Below are positions 1-6,594 of a stretch of DNA of 17,230 nucleotides, one piece after another. The DNA comes from TMED27 sp963922705. Lineage in GTDB: Bacteria > Pseudomonadota > Alphaproteobacteria > Micavibrionales > Micavibrionaceae. Under the pieces are notes generated by a model. It was given only the letters and a program-made list of their open reading frames with translations. It was not told the origin of the DNA and ran no database searches. The translations under genes were made by a program, and so were the position numbers. The DNA is taken from assembly GCA_963922705.1 (NCBI GenBank), contig CAWUJS010000039.1, positions 1 to 17,230 of the forward strand. The letters are read 5' to 3'. How positions within the stretch are numbered: position 1 is the first letter of the stretch; every line of letters starts with the position of its first letter.

Positions 1-17
1 AAGCTCCTTTCATCATG

Positions 18-46
18 ATTCTAGCATATATTTAATAATTAGCTAA
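18..46 (-). promoter_or_regulatory. Possible leftward promoter at the left edge
   Basis: On the minus strand TTAGCT (41-46) and TAGAAT (18-23) are separated by 17 bases. They are followed at once by AAAGGAGC (10-3), a good ribosome-binding sequence. This arrangement suggests a gene that starts just outside the left edge and reads leftward. The -10 box matches the sigma-70 consensus at 5 of 6 positions and the -35 box at only 3 of 6. The region is AT-rich, so chance matches are likely. Confidence 0.28.
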
Positions 47-53
47 CAGTATC

Positions 54-67
54 TAATATTTCACCCG
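54..67 (+). repeat. 14-bp direct repeat, copy 1, at the thiL break
   Basis: TAATATTTCACCCG occurs here and again at 911-924 in the same orientation. The two copies flank the thiL remnant and the unknown gene at 382-849. The first copy ends where thiL similarity begins. A 14-mer pair in 17 kb of AT-rich DNA can arise by chance, so the position is more notable than the match. Confidence 0.5.
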
Positions 68-385
68 AATATTTCGCATATCTGCAATGCTAGCGGTGTC
101 GGCGCGCAAATAGATGCCGATAACATCCCTATGAGCGATGCGGCGAGGCATATTGTCGATCTGGGGCTTGTGAGTTTTGAGGATTTAGTGACTGGCGGTG
201 ATGATTACGAATTGGCGCTTGCTGTGCCGCCGGAAGCATTGGACCCATTCCGGAAAAAGGCTCAAGCCATGAGCGTTAGGTTACATGTGATTGGTAAATT
301 TACCGATAGCAAAGAAGGCGTTGCGCTTTTTGATCAATCCGGCGCATCCATGCAACTCGACCGCAAAGGCTGGACACATTTTTAA
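68..385 (+). pseudogene. thiL: Thiamine-monophosphate kinase ThiL, C-terminal remnant
   Basis: Thiamine-monophosphate kinase phosphorylates TMP to TPP using ATP. Only the C-terminal third is present. The readable part begins around SHICNASGVGAQIDADNIPMS (74-136) and goes on to the ThiL signature TGGDDYELALAV (199-234) and a normal-looking C-terminus ending in TAA at 383-385. The same frame reaches back only to a stop at 44-46, and its codons before about 68 no longer look like ThiL. All three forward frames in bases 1-46 contain stops. The N-terminal ATP-binding and Mg-binding domain (DSLVEGVHF-type motif) is therefore missing. The break falls at a 14-base sequence repeated at 911-924. An ATG at 131 could start an 84-residue product, but it would lack the active site. 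I read this as a broken gene; a misassembly at the left edge is the alternative. Confidence 0.72.
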
Positions 386-849
386 GCCATGGCTGTTGGT
401 TTTATAATATTTTTTAATGGCTGAGTATCATCGTGAGATAAAAGACAATCTGTGCGTGTTGGTGTGAATTTAAAGTCTTCATCATTCATTGTTTCAGTCA
501 GAGCCTGATCAATCAACATTGCATTTTCAGTGTCAAAGCCGCCATCATTAAAGCCGCCACCTATAAACAAAGTTAGGTGACTTTCTACGTTTGGGTCGCG
601 CTGAAGCTCTACTTTTTCCTTTAATTCGGGATGTTGTTCGAGAAATTGCTTAAGAAGCCTTACGGTATCCTCTCTATCAACCTCGTTAGGCACAAAAATG
701 CTATTATAATACCCATCTCCGCCCAATTTGTTGCCTAAGCTGTTTTCTGATGTGAAAATACCTCCGCTTGTTGCGCTAACACGCTCCTCACATTCCAGAT
801 ATTTTTGTATGAATTGTTCTAATTTTTCACCAAACTCGTAGCGGCTCAT
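382..849 (-). CDS. Hypothetical protein, 155 aa
   Basis: This unrecognised protein is probably soluble: it has no signal peptide and no membrane segment. It begins with an acidic, helix-prone stretch (MSRYEFGEKLEQFIQKYLEC). Another helical region lies near residues 60-82 (EDTVRLLKQFLEQHPELKEK), and a glycine-rich patch FIGGGFNDGGF spans about 95-105. Start: ATG at 847-849 with AGGGAT about 10 bases upstream. The stop shares bases with the thiL stop (TTAA at 382-385), so the two genes end tail to tail with no terminator. It is the only complete gene between the two 14-bp direct repeats and could have arrived with the event that truncated thiL. That is inference. Confidence 0.6.
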   Translation of the reverse strand: MSRYEFGEKLEQFIQKYLECEERVSATSGGIFTSENSLGNKLGGDGYYNSIFVPNEVDREDTVRLLKQFLEQHPELKEKVELQRDPNVESHLTLFIGGGFNDGGFDTENAMLIDQALTETMNDEDFKFTPTRTDCLLSHDDTQPLKNIIKPTAMA

Positions 850-910
850 GATTTTAATCCCTAATTATTGCTAATGCGTTAATCTTATGGCAAAAATATT
901 AAATAAGTGT

Positions 911-924
911 TAATATTTCACCCG
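911..924 (+). repeat. 14-bp direct repeat, copy 2
   Basis: This is the second copy of TAATATTTCACCCG (first at 54-67). It lies in the 194-base gap between the unknown minus-strand gene and odhB. The rest of that gap holds a short AAGAT/ATCTT inverted repeat near 943-954 and a possible odhB promoter. Confidence 0.5.
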
Positions 925-997
925 GTAAGCGGTTTTCAGAGAAGATTTATCTTTTAAGGGGCTTGCGTTTGCGCGTGCTCAGGCGTAAATATAGTTT

Positions 998-1027
998 TTG
1001 ATGTAGTTGCATGAATGAAAATATACA
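998..1027 (+). promoter_or_regulatory. Possible odhB promoter
   Basis: TTGATG (998-1003) and TATACA (1022-1027) are spaced by 18 bases, ending about 16 bases before the odhB start. Each box matches the sigma-70 consensus at 4 of 6 positions. odhB has lost any upstream E1 gene and follows a gene of opposite direction, so it needs its own promoter in this gap. Confidence 0.3.
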
Positions 1028-1043
1028 TAAGAAATGAAAAGAT

Positions 1044-2279
1044 ATGACACAAATTGTTGTTCCTACCCTTGGTGAATCAGTGAGTGAAGCGACTGTTGCG
1101 CAGTGGCTTAAAGGTGAAGGTGAGGCCGTGAAAGCGGATGAGCCGATTGTTGAGCTTGAGACCGATAAGGTTACCCTTGAGGTTGGCGCGCCCGCAGATG
1201 GTGTGATTGCCAAGATTACGGTAGGTGAGGGTGAAACAGTTGAGGTTGGTGCTTTGCTCGGTGAGCTTGGTGAAGGTTCCGGCGCTGCCCCCGCACCGGC
1301 TGCGAATGATGAGAAGCCTGCAAAGGAAGAAAAACCTGCGGCTGCCCAGCAAACAGAAGTTAAAGAGGCGGTGACCTCAGATGAGCCAAAGACGTCTCCG
1401 GCTGTGCGTAAACTGATTAATGACAATAATCTGGATGCATCGCAAATTCCTGCGACTGGTAAAGAAGGCCGCATCACAAAAGAAGATGTGAAGAAGTTTT
1501 TGGAGGGCGCGCCTGCCGCTAAAGCACCTGCTGCACCTGCGCCTGCGAAACCATCTGCGCCGCGTGAGATCGGCCCGCGTGAAGAGCGCGTGAAGATGAC
1601 AAAGCTTCGCCGTGTAATCGCAAGCCGCTTGAAAGAAGCACAAAATACAGCAGCAATGCTGACGACATTCAACGAAGTTGATATGCAACCTGTCATGGAT
1701 TTGCGTAAACAATATCAGGATCAGTTTGTTAAAAAGCACGGCATTAAGCTTGGTTTCATGTCCTTCTTTGTGAAGGCGGCGATCAATGCTTTGAAAGAAT
1801 TCCCTGCGGTGAATGCCGAGATTGATGGCGAAGATATTATCTATAAGAATTACTACAATATAGGCGTTGCCGTTTCCACACCGCAAGGCCTTGTTGTTCC
1901 TGTGATTCGTGATGCGGATCAGAAATCAATGGCAGAGATTGAGGCAGAGATCGTTGATCTTGGAACACGTGCGCGTGAAGGTAAGCTCTCCATGGATGAA
2001 ATGACAGGTGGTACATACACAATCACCAATGGTGGTGTATTTGGCTCCATGATGTCCACCCCAATTTTGAATACGCCGCAATCTGCGATTCTGGGGATGC
2101 ATAATATTGTGAAACGCCCCGTGGTTGATCAGAAAACGGGTGAGATTGTCGTGCGTCCGATGATGTATCTGGCGCAAAGCTATGATCATCGGATTATTGA
2201 TGGGCGCGAATCCGTGGGATCATTGCTGCGGATTAAGCAGGCGATCGAAGACCCCTCACGCCTTGTGCTGGATGTTTAA
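1044..2279 (+). CDS. odhB: 2-oxoglutarate dehydrogenase E2, dihydrolipoyl succinyltransferase
   Basis: This protein transfers the succinyl group from the E1-bound intermediate via a swinging lipoyl arm to CoA in the 2-oxoglutarate dehydrogenase complex of the TCA cycle. It has 411 residues, a normal length. An N-terminal lipoyl domain carries the lipoylated lysine at about K42 in ELETDKVTLEV. An Ala/Pro/Glu-rich linker (about 78-112) follows, then the E1/E3-binding domain (SPAVRKLINDNNLDASQIPA onward, about 118-153). A second Ala/Pro linker leads to the catalytic domain, with the CoA-acyltransferase motif SYDHRIIDGRESV (H382, D386). The motif and the lipoyl surroundings favour succinyl over acetyl transfer. 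The start is ATG 1044 with only a weak purine-rich site before it. In most alphaproteobacteria odhA/sucA lies directly upstream and lpdA close downstream. Here E1 is absent and lpdA is 2.5 kb away behind a minus-strand pair. Confidence 0.97.
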   Translation: MTQIVVPTLGESVSEATVAQWLKGEGEAVKADEPIVELETDKVTLEVGAPADGVIAKITVGEGETVEVGALLGELGEGSGAAPAPAANDEKPAKEEKPAAAQQTEVKEAVTSDEPKTSPAVRKLINDNNLDASQIPATGKEGRITKEDVKKFLEGAPAAKAPAAPAPAKPSAPREIGPREERVKMTKLRRVIASRLKEAQNTAAMLTTFNEVDMQPVMDLRKQYQDQFVKKHGIKLGFMSFFVKAAINALKEFPAVNAEIDGEDIIYKNYYNIGVAVSTPQGLVVPVIRDADQKSMAEIEAEIVDLGTRAREGKLSMDEMTGGTYTITNGGVFGSMMSTPILNTPQSAILGMHNIVKRPVVDQKTGEIVVRPMMYLAQSYDHRIIDGRESVGSLLRIKQAIEDPSRLVLDV

Positions 2280-2286
2280 GCGCTAT

Positions 2287-3324
2287 TCACTCCATATCAG
2301 GTGAGTGATGCAGGCTTGCTTTTTGTGATGGATTTGTATCATAGCTGTTTAATCTGACATCTAAAACGCCTTGTTTTTCTAATTCCGACAATGCACTAAG
2401 CCCGTGCTCATCGCGGGCTTTTGCTTGGTCACCGATATGAATTGTATGAAACCCCGCGCCAATAAAATCCACGAGCTCTCGCGCAGTTGGAACCCGTGAT
2501 GAATAGATATAGTCAGAATTTAGCTTTAAGCCTTCCCTTGCTGCGATCATCAAAAGACGGTTGAGTGGTTGTAGGGTAAAGCTGTATTTGCTTTGTGTGT
2601 CTTCTTTGCCTTCATACTCAATAGCCGGGTGTGGGTGGGTTATAACTGATATATCTTGTCCCTCCTGGTTATTTGCGAGCGCAAGGGCAAAGGGCGTTTC
2701 TTGAAAATCCTTCATTGCGAGCGATAGCGAAGCAATCCAAAAATCTTTAACATTTGGGTTAGATTGCTCCGTCGCTATAAGCGCCTCGCAATGTGGATTT
2801 TTAATCCCGGAGTTTTTATTCACAGGCTTATGTTTTGGGGAATGTTGTGAGATCACCTCAAAACGTTCTTTTTTCCTATAAATAACAATAACATCCATCC
2901 CAGATTCAGATGCAATCCGCATGGACATATTCTCAAAACTGTCTTTGTTGCGCTGTGACCAGTCCTTATCAAAGCCTTTATGATCAATATAAAGCTTTGC
3001 AATCCCTGCTTCCGCCATATTTTTCACGCAATTGGGGCAGGGCGGGTCTGTGACAAACAGAGAGGCGTTTTTGGTGGCATGTCCTGCGTTGTTTGCAGCA
3101 AATATAGCGGCTGTTTCAGCATGGATCGTCCCCGATGCGTTACCGATCTTTGTTTGTGTTCCAATTGTATCTGCAATTGATGGCGGCCAATGATTTGTTG
3201 TTGAAAAAGAAAAATCATCGCCAGCGATTGTCGCAGCGATTTTGTTCGTTGGATGCATGCTTTCGTGAGCCATATCCACGGCAGCTTGCATGTGTTGATA
3301 GACGGAAGAATCAAAGTTTCTCAT
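2287..3324 (-). CDS. Cytidine/deoxycytidylate deaminase-like protein with a degenerate second half
   Basis: The first half (residues 1-150 from the ATG at 3322-3324) has both zinc signatures of the cytidine/dCMP deaminase fold. These are HAE at 68-70, where the histidine binds zinc and the glutamate shuttles protons, and PCPNC at 95-99 with both cysteine ligands. The second half (about 208-305) repeats the fold pattern: PLNRLLMIAARE aligns with IHAETAAIFAANN, and SSRVPTARELVDFIGAGF aligns with TDPPCPNCVKNMAEAGI. There the ligands are replaced (His to Asn255, the two Cys to Val278 and Ala281), so this half should not bind zinc. Residues 177-205, between the halves, are encoded by a palindromic repeat. 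A TTG at 3351 would add nine residues; neither start has a clear ribosome site and I prefer the ATG. It lies downstream of the HExxH gene on the same strand with a gap of about 60 bases, so the two are probably cotranscribed. The substrate is unknown: free nucleotide, nucleic acid base or other. Confidence 0.75.
   Translation of the reverse strand: MRNFDSSVYQHMQAAVDMAHESMHPTNKIAATIAGDDFSFSTTNHWPPSIADTIGTQTKIGNASGTIHAETAAIFAANNAGHATKNASLFVTDPPCPNCVKNMAEAGIAKLYIDHKGFDKDWSQRNKDSFENMSMRIASESGMDVIVIYRKKERFEVISQHSPKHKPVNKNSGIKNPHCEALIATEQSNPNVKDFWIASLSLAMKDFQETPFALALANNQEGQDISVITHPHPAIEYEGKEDTQSKYSFTLQPLNRLLMIAAREGLKLNSDYIYSSRVPTARELVDFIGAGFHTIHIGDQAKARDEHGLSALSELEKQGVLDVRLNSYDTNPSQKASLHHSPDME
2712..2794. 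repeat. In-frame palindromic element, copy A (in deaminase-like gene)
   Basis: The left arm TCATTGCGAGCGATAGCGAA runs on to GCAATC at 2737. The right arm, GATTGCTCCGTCGCTATAAG onward, ends CTCGCAATGT at 2794. The arms are inverse of each other with small gaps and enclose about 24 AT-rich bases. It belongs to the same family as the elements at 6864-6951 and 9593-9668. On the minus strand it is translated as about 29 residues (HCEALIATEQS ... WIASLSLAMK), a different frame from the other two copies. Confidence 0.85.
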
Positions 3325-3383
3325 GACAATAAAGTGACATGCTTTTATCAAGAAAGCTATGCTGCTTCGTGTAAGGCAAAGCT

Positions 3384-4577
3384 TTACAATCCAAACGGCT
3401 TATTAGGCGTGAAATCATTCTGCGATGGGTAGAAGTTGTGTTGTTTTGGAATTTCTTTAACTAATAATTTTAAGCCGTGCTTTAATTTTGGATTGCTGAA
3501 TAAATCTTCAGTTTTTAAATTAAACGATTTTACTTCTTCTTCAGTCATTTTATCACTATTTATGTGCGGCCCAGGATTTGCGCCTGCATTTTTTAAATTT
3601 CCTTGTGCTGCATGTTCAGCAAAAATAGATTTACTAATAGATGATATTTTTGGTTCTGTTTTACATCTGTTGGTATTTGACATTATGATGCCTCTGTGAA
3701 TATCTAAAGCGCCTATCATAGAGGTATTTAAATCACTTACATTAATATCTATTCCTGTGGCGATTAAAGCGCCTTTGATTTCGTCCTCAACCTCAAAACG
3801 GTCTGCAAGCTTGATCAGCTTCCCGTTTGATTTGAGAATGCGTGGTGATGTGGTGAGTGTGTAGTCGTGAGAGAATTCATGCAGCACATGCGAAGAGAAT
3901 TTCTTTCTTAGTTGAAAACCGATATATCCCGTTCGTGATGTTACTGATATGCCTGAAACATAAAGTTGTGAAGCTATTTCAGAGGAGTTTTCAATAAGGC
4001 AATTGGGCAATTTATCGCCATATTCTGTTTGTAGCATTGAAAAACCAAGCTGTTCAGATATCTGACAATTTGTATCACGCTCAAATTCCTCTCGAACTAT
4101 GTCTTTATTGCGTGGTTTTACGCATATTTTTGAATCGATTATTGATAGTTCGTTTTTTACTTTAGGGTCGACGTGAATTCGCCATTGTGCGACATATTGA
4201 TTGTTTAATGGATGATCAGGGTTTTGATGTTTAAGCGTTATTGTTAAGTATGTGTAATGTCTGTTTGGTTTTTGATCTAATGTTGTATGTCTGTTTTGTG
4301 ACAAAAGATTTGGAATCTTTATCAGTGCGTTTGAGTCTTTAACGCATATGCCGTACTCCGCTTCTTTTTCTGGCTTTGCAAGTGTAAAAGTAAGATTTCC
4401 GTATGTTTGCGCGAATGTTTCGGCCAAACGGTCTGAATTACGAAAATGTTGAATGAATTGCGTATTGGATGGTGCAGCTTCGAATAATGTAATACCAAGA
4501 GGGTTTTGGAAGCATTCTGGTAAATTTGTTGTACGCAGTGGATATGTGGCTTTAGTGTTACTATAATTTGCTTCCAT
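3384..4577 (-). CDS. Hypothetical protein with a single HExxH motif, 397 aa
   Basis: I do not recognise this as a known family. The visible lead is HEFSH at residues 233-237, preceded by hydrophobic residues (SSHVL), as in zinc metallopeptidases. An acidic helix-like segment RFEVEDEIKGALIA follows at 260-273, and its E262/E264/E266 could supply a third zinc ligand. The layout loosely recalls IrrE/ImmA-type peptidases but is not a firm match. The N-terminal 200 residues are polar and mixed in character. The C-terminal 80 residues are polar and Asn/Lys-rich (KNAGANPGPHINSD). There is no signal peptide and no membrane segment. The ATG at 4575-4577 has no clear ribosome site; a TTGACA promoter lies upstream. 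It is the first gene of a minus-strand pair inserted between odhB and lpdA. The DNA is more AT-rich than odhB, which fits acquired DNA. Calling it a protease is inference from one motif. Confidence 0.62.
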   Translation of the reverse strand: MEANYSNTKATYPLRTTNLPECFQNPLGITLFEAAPSNTQFIQHFRNSDRLAETFAQTYGNLTFTLAKPEKEAEYGICVKDSNALIKIPNLLSQNRHTTLDQKPNRHYTYLTITLKHQNPDHPLNNQYVAQWRIHVDPKVKNELSIIDSKICVKPRNKDIVREEFERDTNCQISEQLGFSMLQTEYGDKLPNCLIENSSEIASQLYVSGISVTSRTGYIGFQLRKKFSSHVLHEFSHDYTLTTSPRILKSNGKLIKLADRFEVEDEIKGALIATGIDINVSDLNTSMIGALDIHRGIIMSNTNRCKTEPKISSISKSIFAEHAAQGNLKNAGANPGPHINSDKMTEEEVKSFNLKTEDLFSNPKLKHGLKLLVKEIPKQHNFYPSQNDFTPNKPFGL

Positions 4578-4617
4578 ATTTTTGAAACTTTTGATTTATT
4601 TTGTGCACATTTTTTAC

Positions 4618-4646
4618 CTTTTAATACTCTTTATTTTGTCTGTCAA
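4618..4646 (-). promoter_or_regulatory. Promoter of the HExxH-deaminase gene pair
   Basis: Reading on the minus strand, a perfect TTGACA (4646-4641) is followed after 17 bases by TAAAAG (4623-4618, 4 of 6). The -10 box lies about 40 bases before the ATG at 4577. This is the best sigma-70-like promoter visible in the window. Confidence 0.55.
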
Positions 4647-4666
4647 TAATTTTATGAAAATTTTTT

Positions 4667-4695
4667 TTGGCTGGCTTTTGTGAAGGTTTTAGATT
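4667..4695 (+). promoter_or_regulatory. Possible lpdA promoter
   Basis: TTGGCT (4667-4672) and TAGATT (4690-4695) are spaced by 17 bases, about 50 bases before the lpdA ATG. Each box matches 4 of 6 consensus bases. lpdA cannot be read from odhB because two minus-strand genes intervene, so a promoter in this 170-base gap is required. Confidence 0.35.
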
Positions 4696-4746
4696 ACAAA
4701 TGCTTGATCAAAATTGAATATCTTCAACAAATTGTGGATCAATAAA

Positions 4747-6159
4747 ATGGCAAAAAATGCTTCTCAAAAATATGATGTAATTATTATTGGCGCTGGGCCT
4801 GGCGGATATGTTTGTGCAATACGCTGTGCGCAGTTTGGTATGAAAGTTGGCGTGGTGGAAAAGCGTGAAACGCTTGGTGGGACATGTTTGAATGTTGGTT
4901 GTATTCCATCAAAGGCTTTGCTGGCGTCATCTGAAAAGTTTGAAGAGGCAGAAAAGCATTTTGATCATATTGGTATTGAGGCAAAGCCGAAGCTGAATTT
5001 GAAAAAGATGATGGCTTTCAAGGATGAAGTCGTCGAAGCCAATACCAAAGGAATTGAGTTTCTTTTTAAGAAGAACAAGATTGATCACCTCAAAGGTCAT
5101 GGCGAAATTGTTGAAGCTGGTAAAGTGAAAGTTGCCAATGGGAAATCGAGCGATATTTACGAGGCTGATAGCATCATTATTGCAACTGGATCGGATGTCG
5201 CCAGCTTGCCCGGCATTGAGATTGACGAGAAAAATATCGTTTCTTCCACAGGTGCGCTTGAACTTAGTAAGGTGCCGAAATCAATGATTGTCATTGGCGG
5301 CGGGGTTATTGGCCTTGAAATGGGGACTGTCTGGCGTCGTTTGGGCGCTGAGGTCACGGTCATTGAATATCTGGATGAAATATTACCCGGCATGGATGAT
5401 GAAATTCGCAAAGAATCACACAAAATTTTCAAGAAACAGGGTATTCAGTTTAAAACAGGTGCAAAGGTTACGTCGGCTAAAGCTTCTAAGAACGGTGTTG
5501 ATTTAACGGTGGAGCCTGCAGCGGGCGGCGATGAAGAGACAATCTCTGCGGATATCGTGCTGATGGCAGTTGGCCGCAGGCCCTATACTGATAAACTTGG
5601 CCTCAAAGAGGTTGGCGTTGAAATGACCGATCGCGGGCAGATTGTCACAGATGAGTTTTTTGAAACATCGGTCGAAGGGATTTATGCGATTGGTGATGTG
5701 ATTAAAGGGCCAATGCTGGCGCATAAGGCCGAGGATGAAGGCGTTGTGCTTGCGGAAATGCTTGCGGGTGAAAGCGGGCATATCGATTATAACTGTATTC
5801 CCGGTGTGGTTTATACATGGCCGGAAGTTGCCAATGTCGGAAAGACTGAAGGCGAATTAAAAGAGGCCGGTGTGAAATATAATGCCGGGAAATTCCCCTT
5901 TATGGCCAATGGCCGCGCCCGTGCAATGGGCGTGACAGACGGTTTTGTGAAAATTCTGGCCGATGCTGAAACGGATCGTATTTTAGGGGCGCATATTGTT
6001 GGCCCTAATGCGGGTGACCTTATTCAGGAAATCGTTTCTGTGATGGAATTTCATGGCACGGCGGAAGATATCGCACGCACTTGTCACGCACATCCGACAT
6101 TAACGGAAGTTGTGAAAGAAGCAGCGCTTGCTGTGCATAAACGCCCGCTGCATGTATAG
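4747..6159 (+). CDS. lpdA: Dihydrolipoyl dehydrogenase (E3)
   Basis: This FAD- and NAD-dependent flavoprotein reoxidises the dihydrolipoyl arm of OdhB (and of other 2-oxoacid dehydrogenases or the glycine cleavage system). It has 470 residues, a normal length. The order is an FAD-binding motif VIIIGAGPGGYVCAI (11-25), the redox disulfide in GGTCLNVGCIPSKALL (C47, C52), an NAD-binding glycine motif MIVIGGGVIGLEMG in the middle, the FAD-binding segment IYAIGDVIKGPMLAHKAEDE, and the C-terminal catalytic pair H449/E454 in HPTLTE. The start is the ATG at 4747, which gives the usual MA-K-N-terminus about ten residues before the FAD motif. A TTG at 4714 would add eleven residues with no family support. 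GGATC lies about nine bases upstream. Confidence 0.97.
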   Translation: MAKNASQKYDVIIIGAGPGGYVCAIRCAQFGMKVGVVEKRETLGGTCLNVGCIPSKALLASSEKFEEAEKHFDHIGIEAKPKLNLKKMMAFKDEVVEANTKGIEFLFKKNKIDHLKGHGEIVEAGKVKVANGKSSDIYEADSIIIATGSDVASLPGIEIDEKNIVSSTGALELSKVPKSMIVIGGGVIGLEMGTVWRRLGAEVTVIEYLDEILPGMDDEIRKESHKIFKKQGIQFKTGAKVTSAKASKNGVDLTVEPAAGGDEETISADIVLMAVGRRPYTDKLGLKEVGVEMTDRGQIVTDEFFETSVEGIYAIGDVIKGPMLAHKAEDEGVVLAEMLAGESGHIDYNCIPGVVYTWPEVANVGKTEGELKEAGVKYNAGKFPFMANGRARAMGVTDGFVKILADAETDRILGAHIVGPNAGDLIQEIVSVMEFHGTAEDIARTCHAHPTLTEVVKEAALAVHKRPLHV

Positions 6160-6258
6160 GTTTTTGTCTCAAAGAATTAATGCATAGCAGCATATATTTT
6201 TATTGCTTTAAATCACATTGATTTGTAGTTTTTTTTAAATTTTTTAAGGAGAAAAACT

Positions 6259-6594
6259 ATGTCGGAAATTAATGGATCTGATGGTCCGCATCAATTTAGG
6301 GATGCTGCTGCTCAACAAGAAGAAAACCCTGTTTCACAAATTCTTTCGCGTGCCAGCGATGGTACAATTGCGTCTTTAGCTAGAGATGTTAATACAGCCA
6401 ATGAAGTTTATACTAATGCTATTAAAGCAGGCATAGAGCATGAAACTGCAATCCAGCATGGTGTTGCGGCTGTTAATGCATCGCGTGATGTTTGTCGCTT
6501 TCAAGCGCGAACTTCACAAACTTGGTATCAATTTACTAATGAGGCTATTGAGCAAGCCTCTACAAACATGGATACAAATGCTTTTTCGCTCTAA
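6259..6594 (+). CDS. Hypothetical small protein, 111 aa
   Basis: I do not recognise this protein. It is polar and helix-prone, Ala/Asn/Gln/Thr-rich, with one cysteine (VCRF) and no signal peptide or membrane segment. Residues 27-77 read as one or two long amphipathic helices (DVNTANEVYTNAIKAG and ETAIQHGVAAVNASRDV). The ATG at 6259 is preceded by a very strong ribosome site AAGGAG in an almost pure A/T leader (6225-6250). The same leader style precedes the 45-codon gene at 12334. Its stop overlaps the xerC stop (CTAA, 6591-6594), so the genes converge with no terminator. The strong ribosome site argues for real, possibly abundant, expression. Confidence 0.65.
   Translation: MSEINGSDGPHQFRDAAAQQEENPVSQILSRASDGTIASLARDVNTANEVYTNAIKAGIEHETAIQHGVAAVNASRDVCRFQARTSQTWYQFTNEAIEQASTNMDTNAFSL

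Noticed and set aside
947..1696. Open frame of 249 codons on the minus strand opposite odhB
   Set aside because: It is a shadow of the odhB coding sequence. The product is a low-complexity Ser/Ala/Gly string mirroring the Ala/Pro linkers, with no family features.
2287..2308. TCACTC/GAGTGA inverted repeat just after odhB as a terminator
   Set aside because: It has only six pairs, lies inside the end of the deaminase-like gene, and no T tract follows.
4714..4746. TTG start eleven codons upstream for lpdA
   Set aside because: The FAD motif normally begins about ten residues from the start, which the ATG at 4747 gives. No ribosome site serves the TTG.
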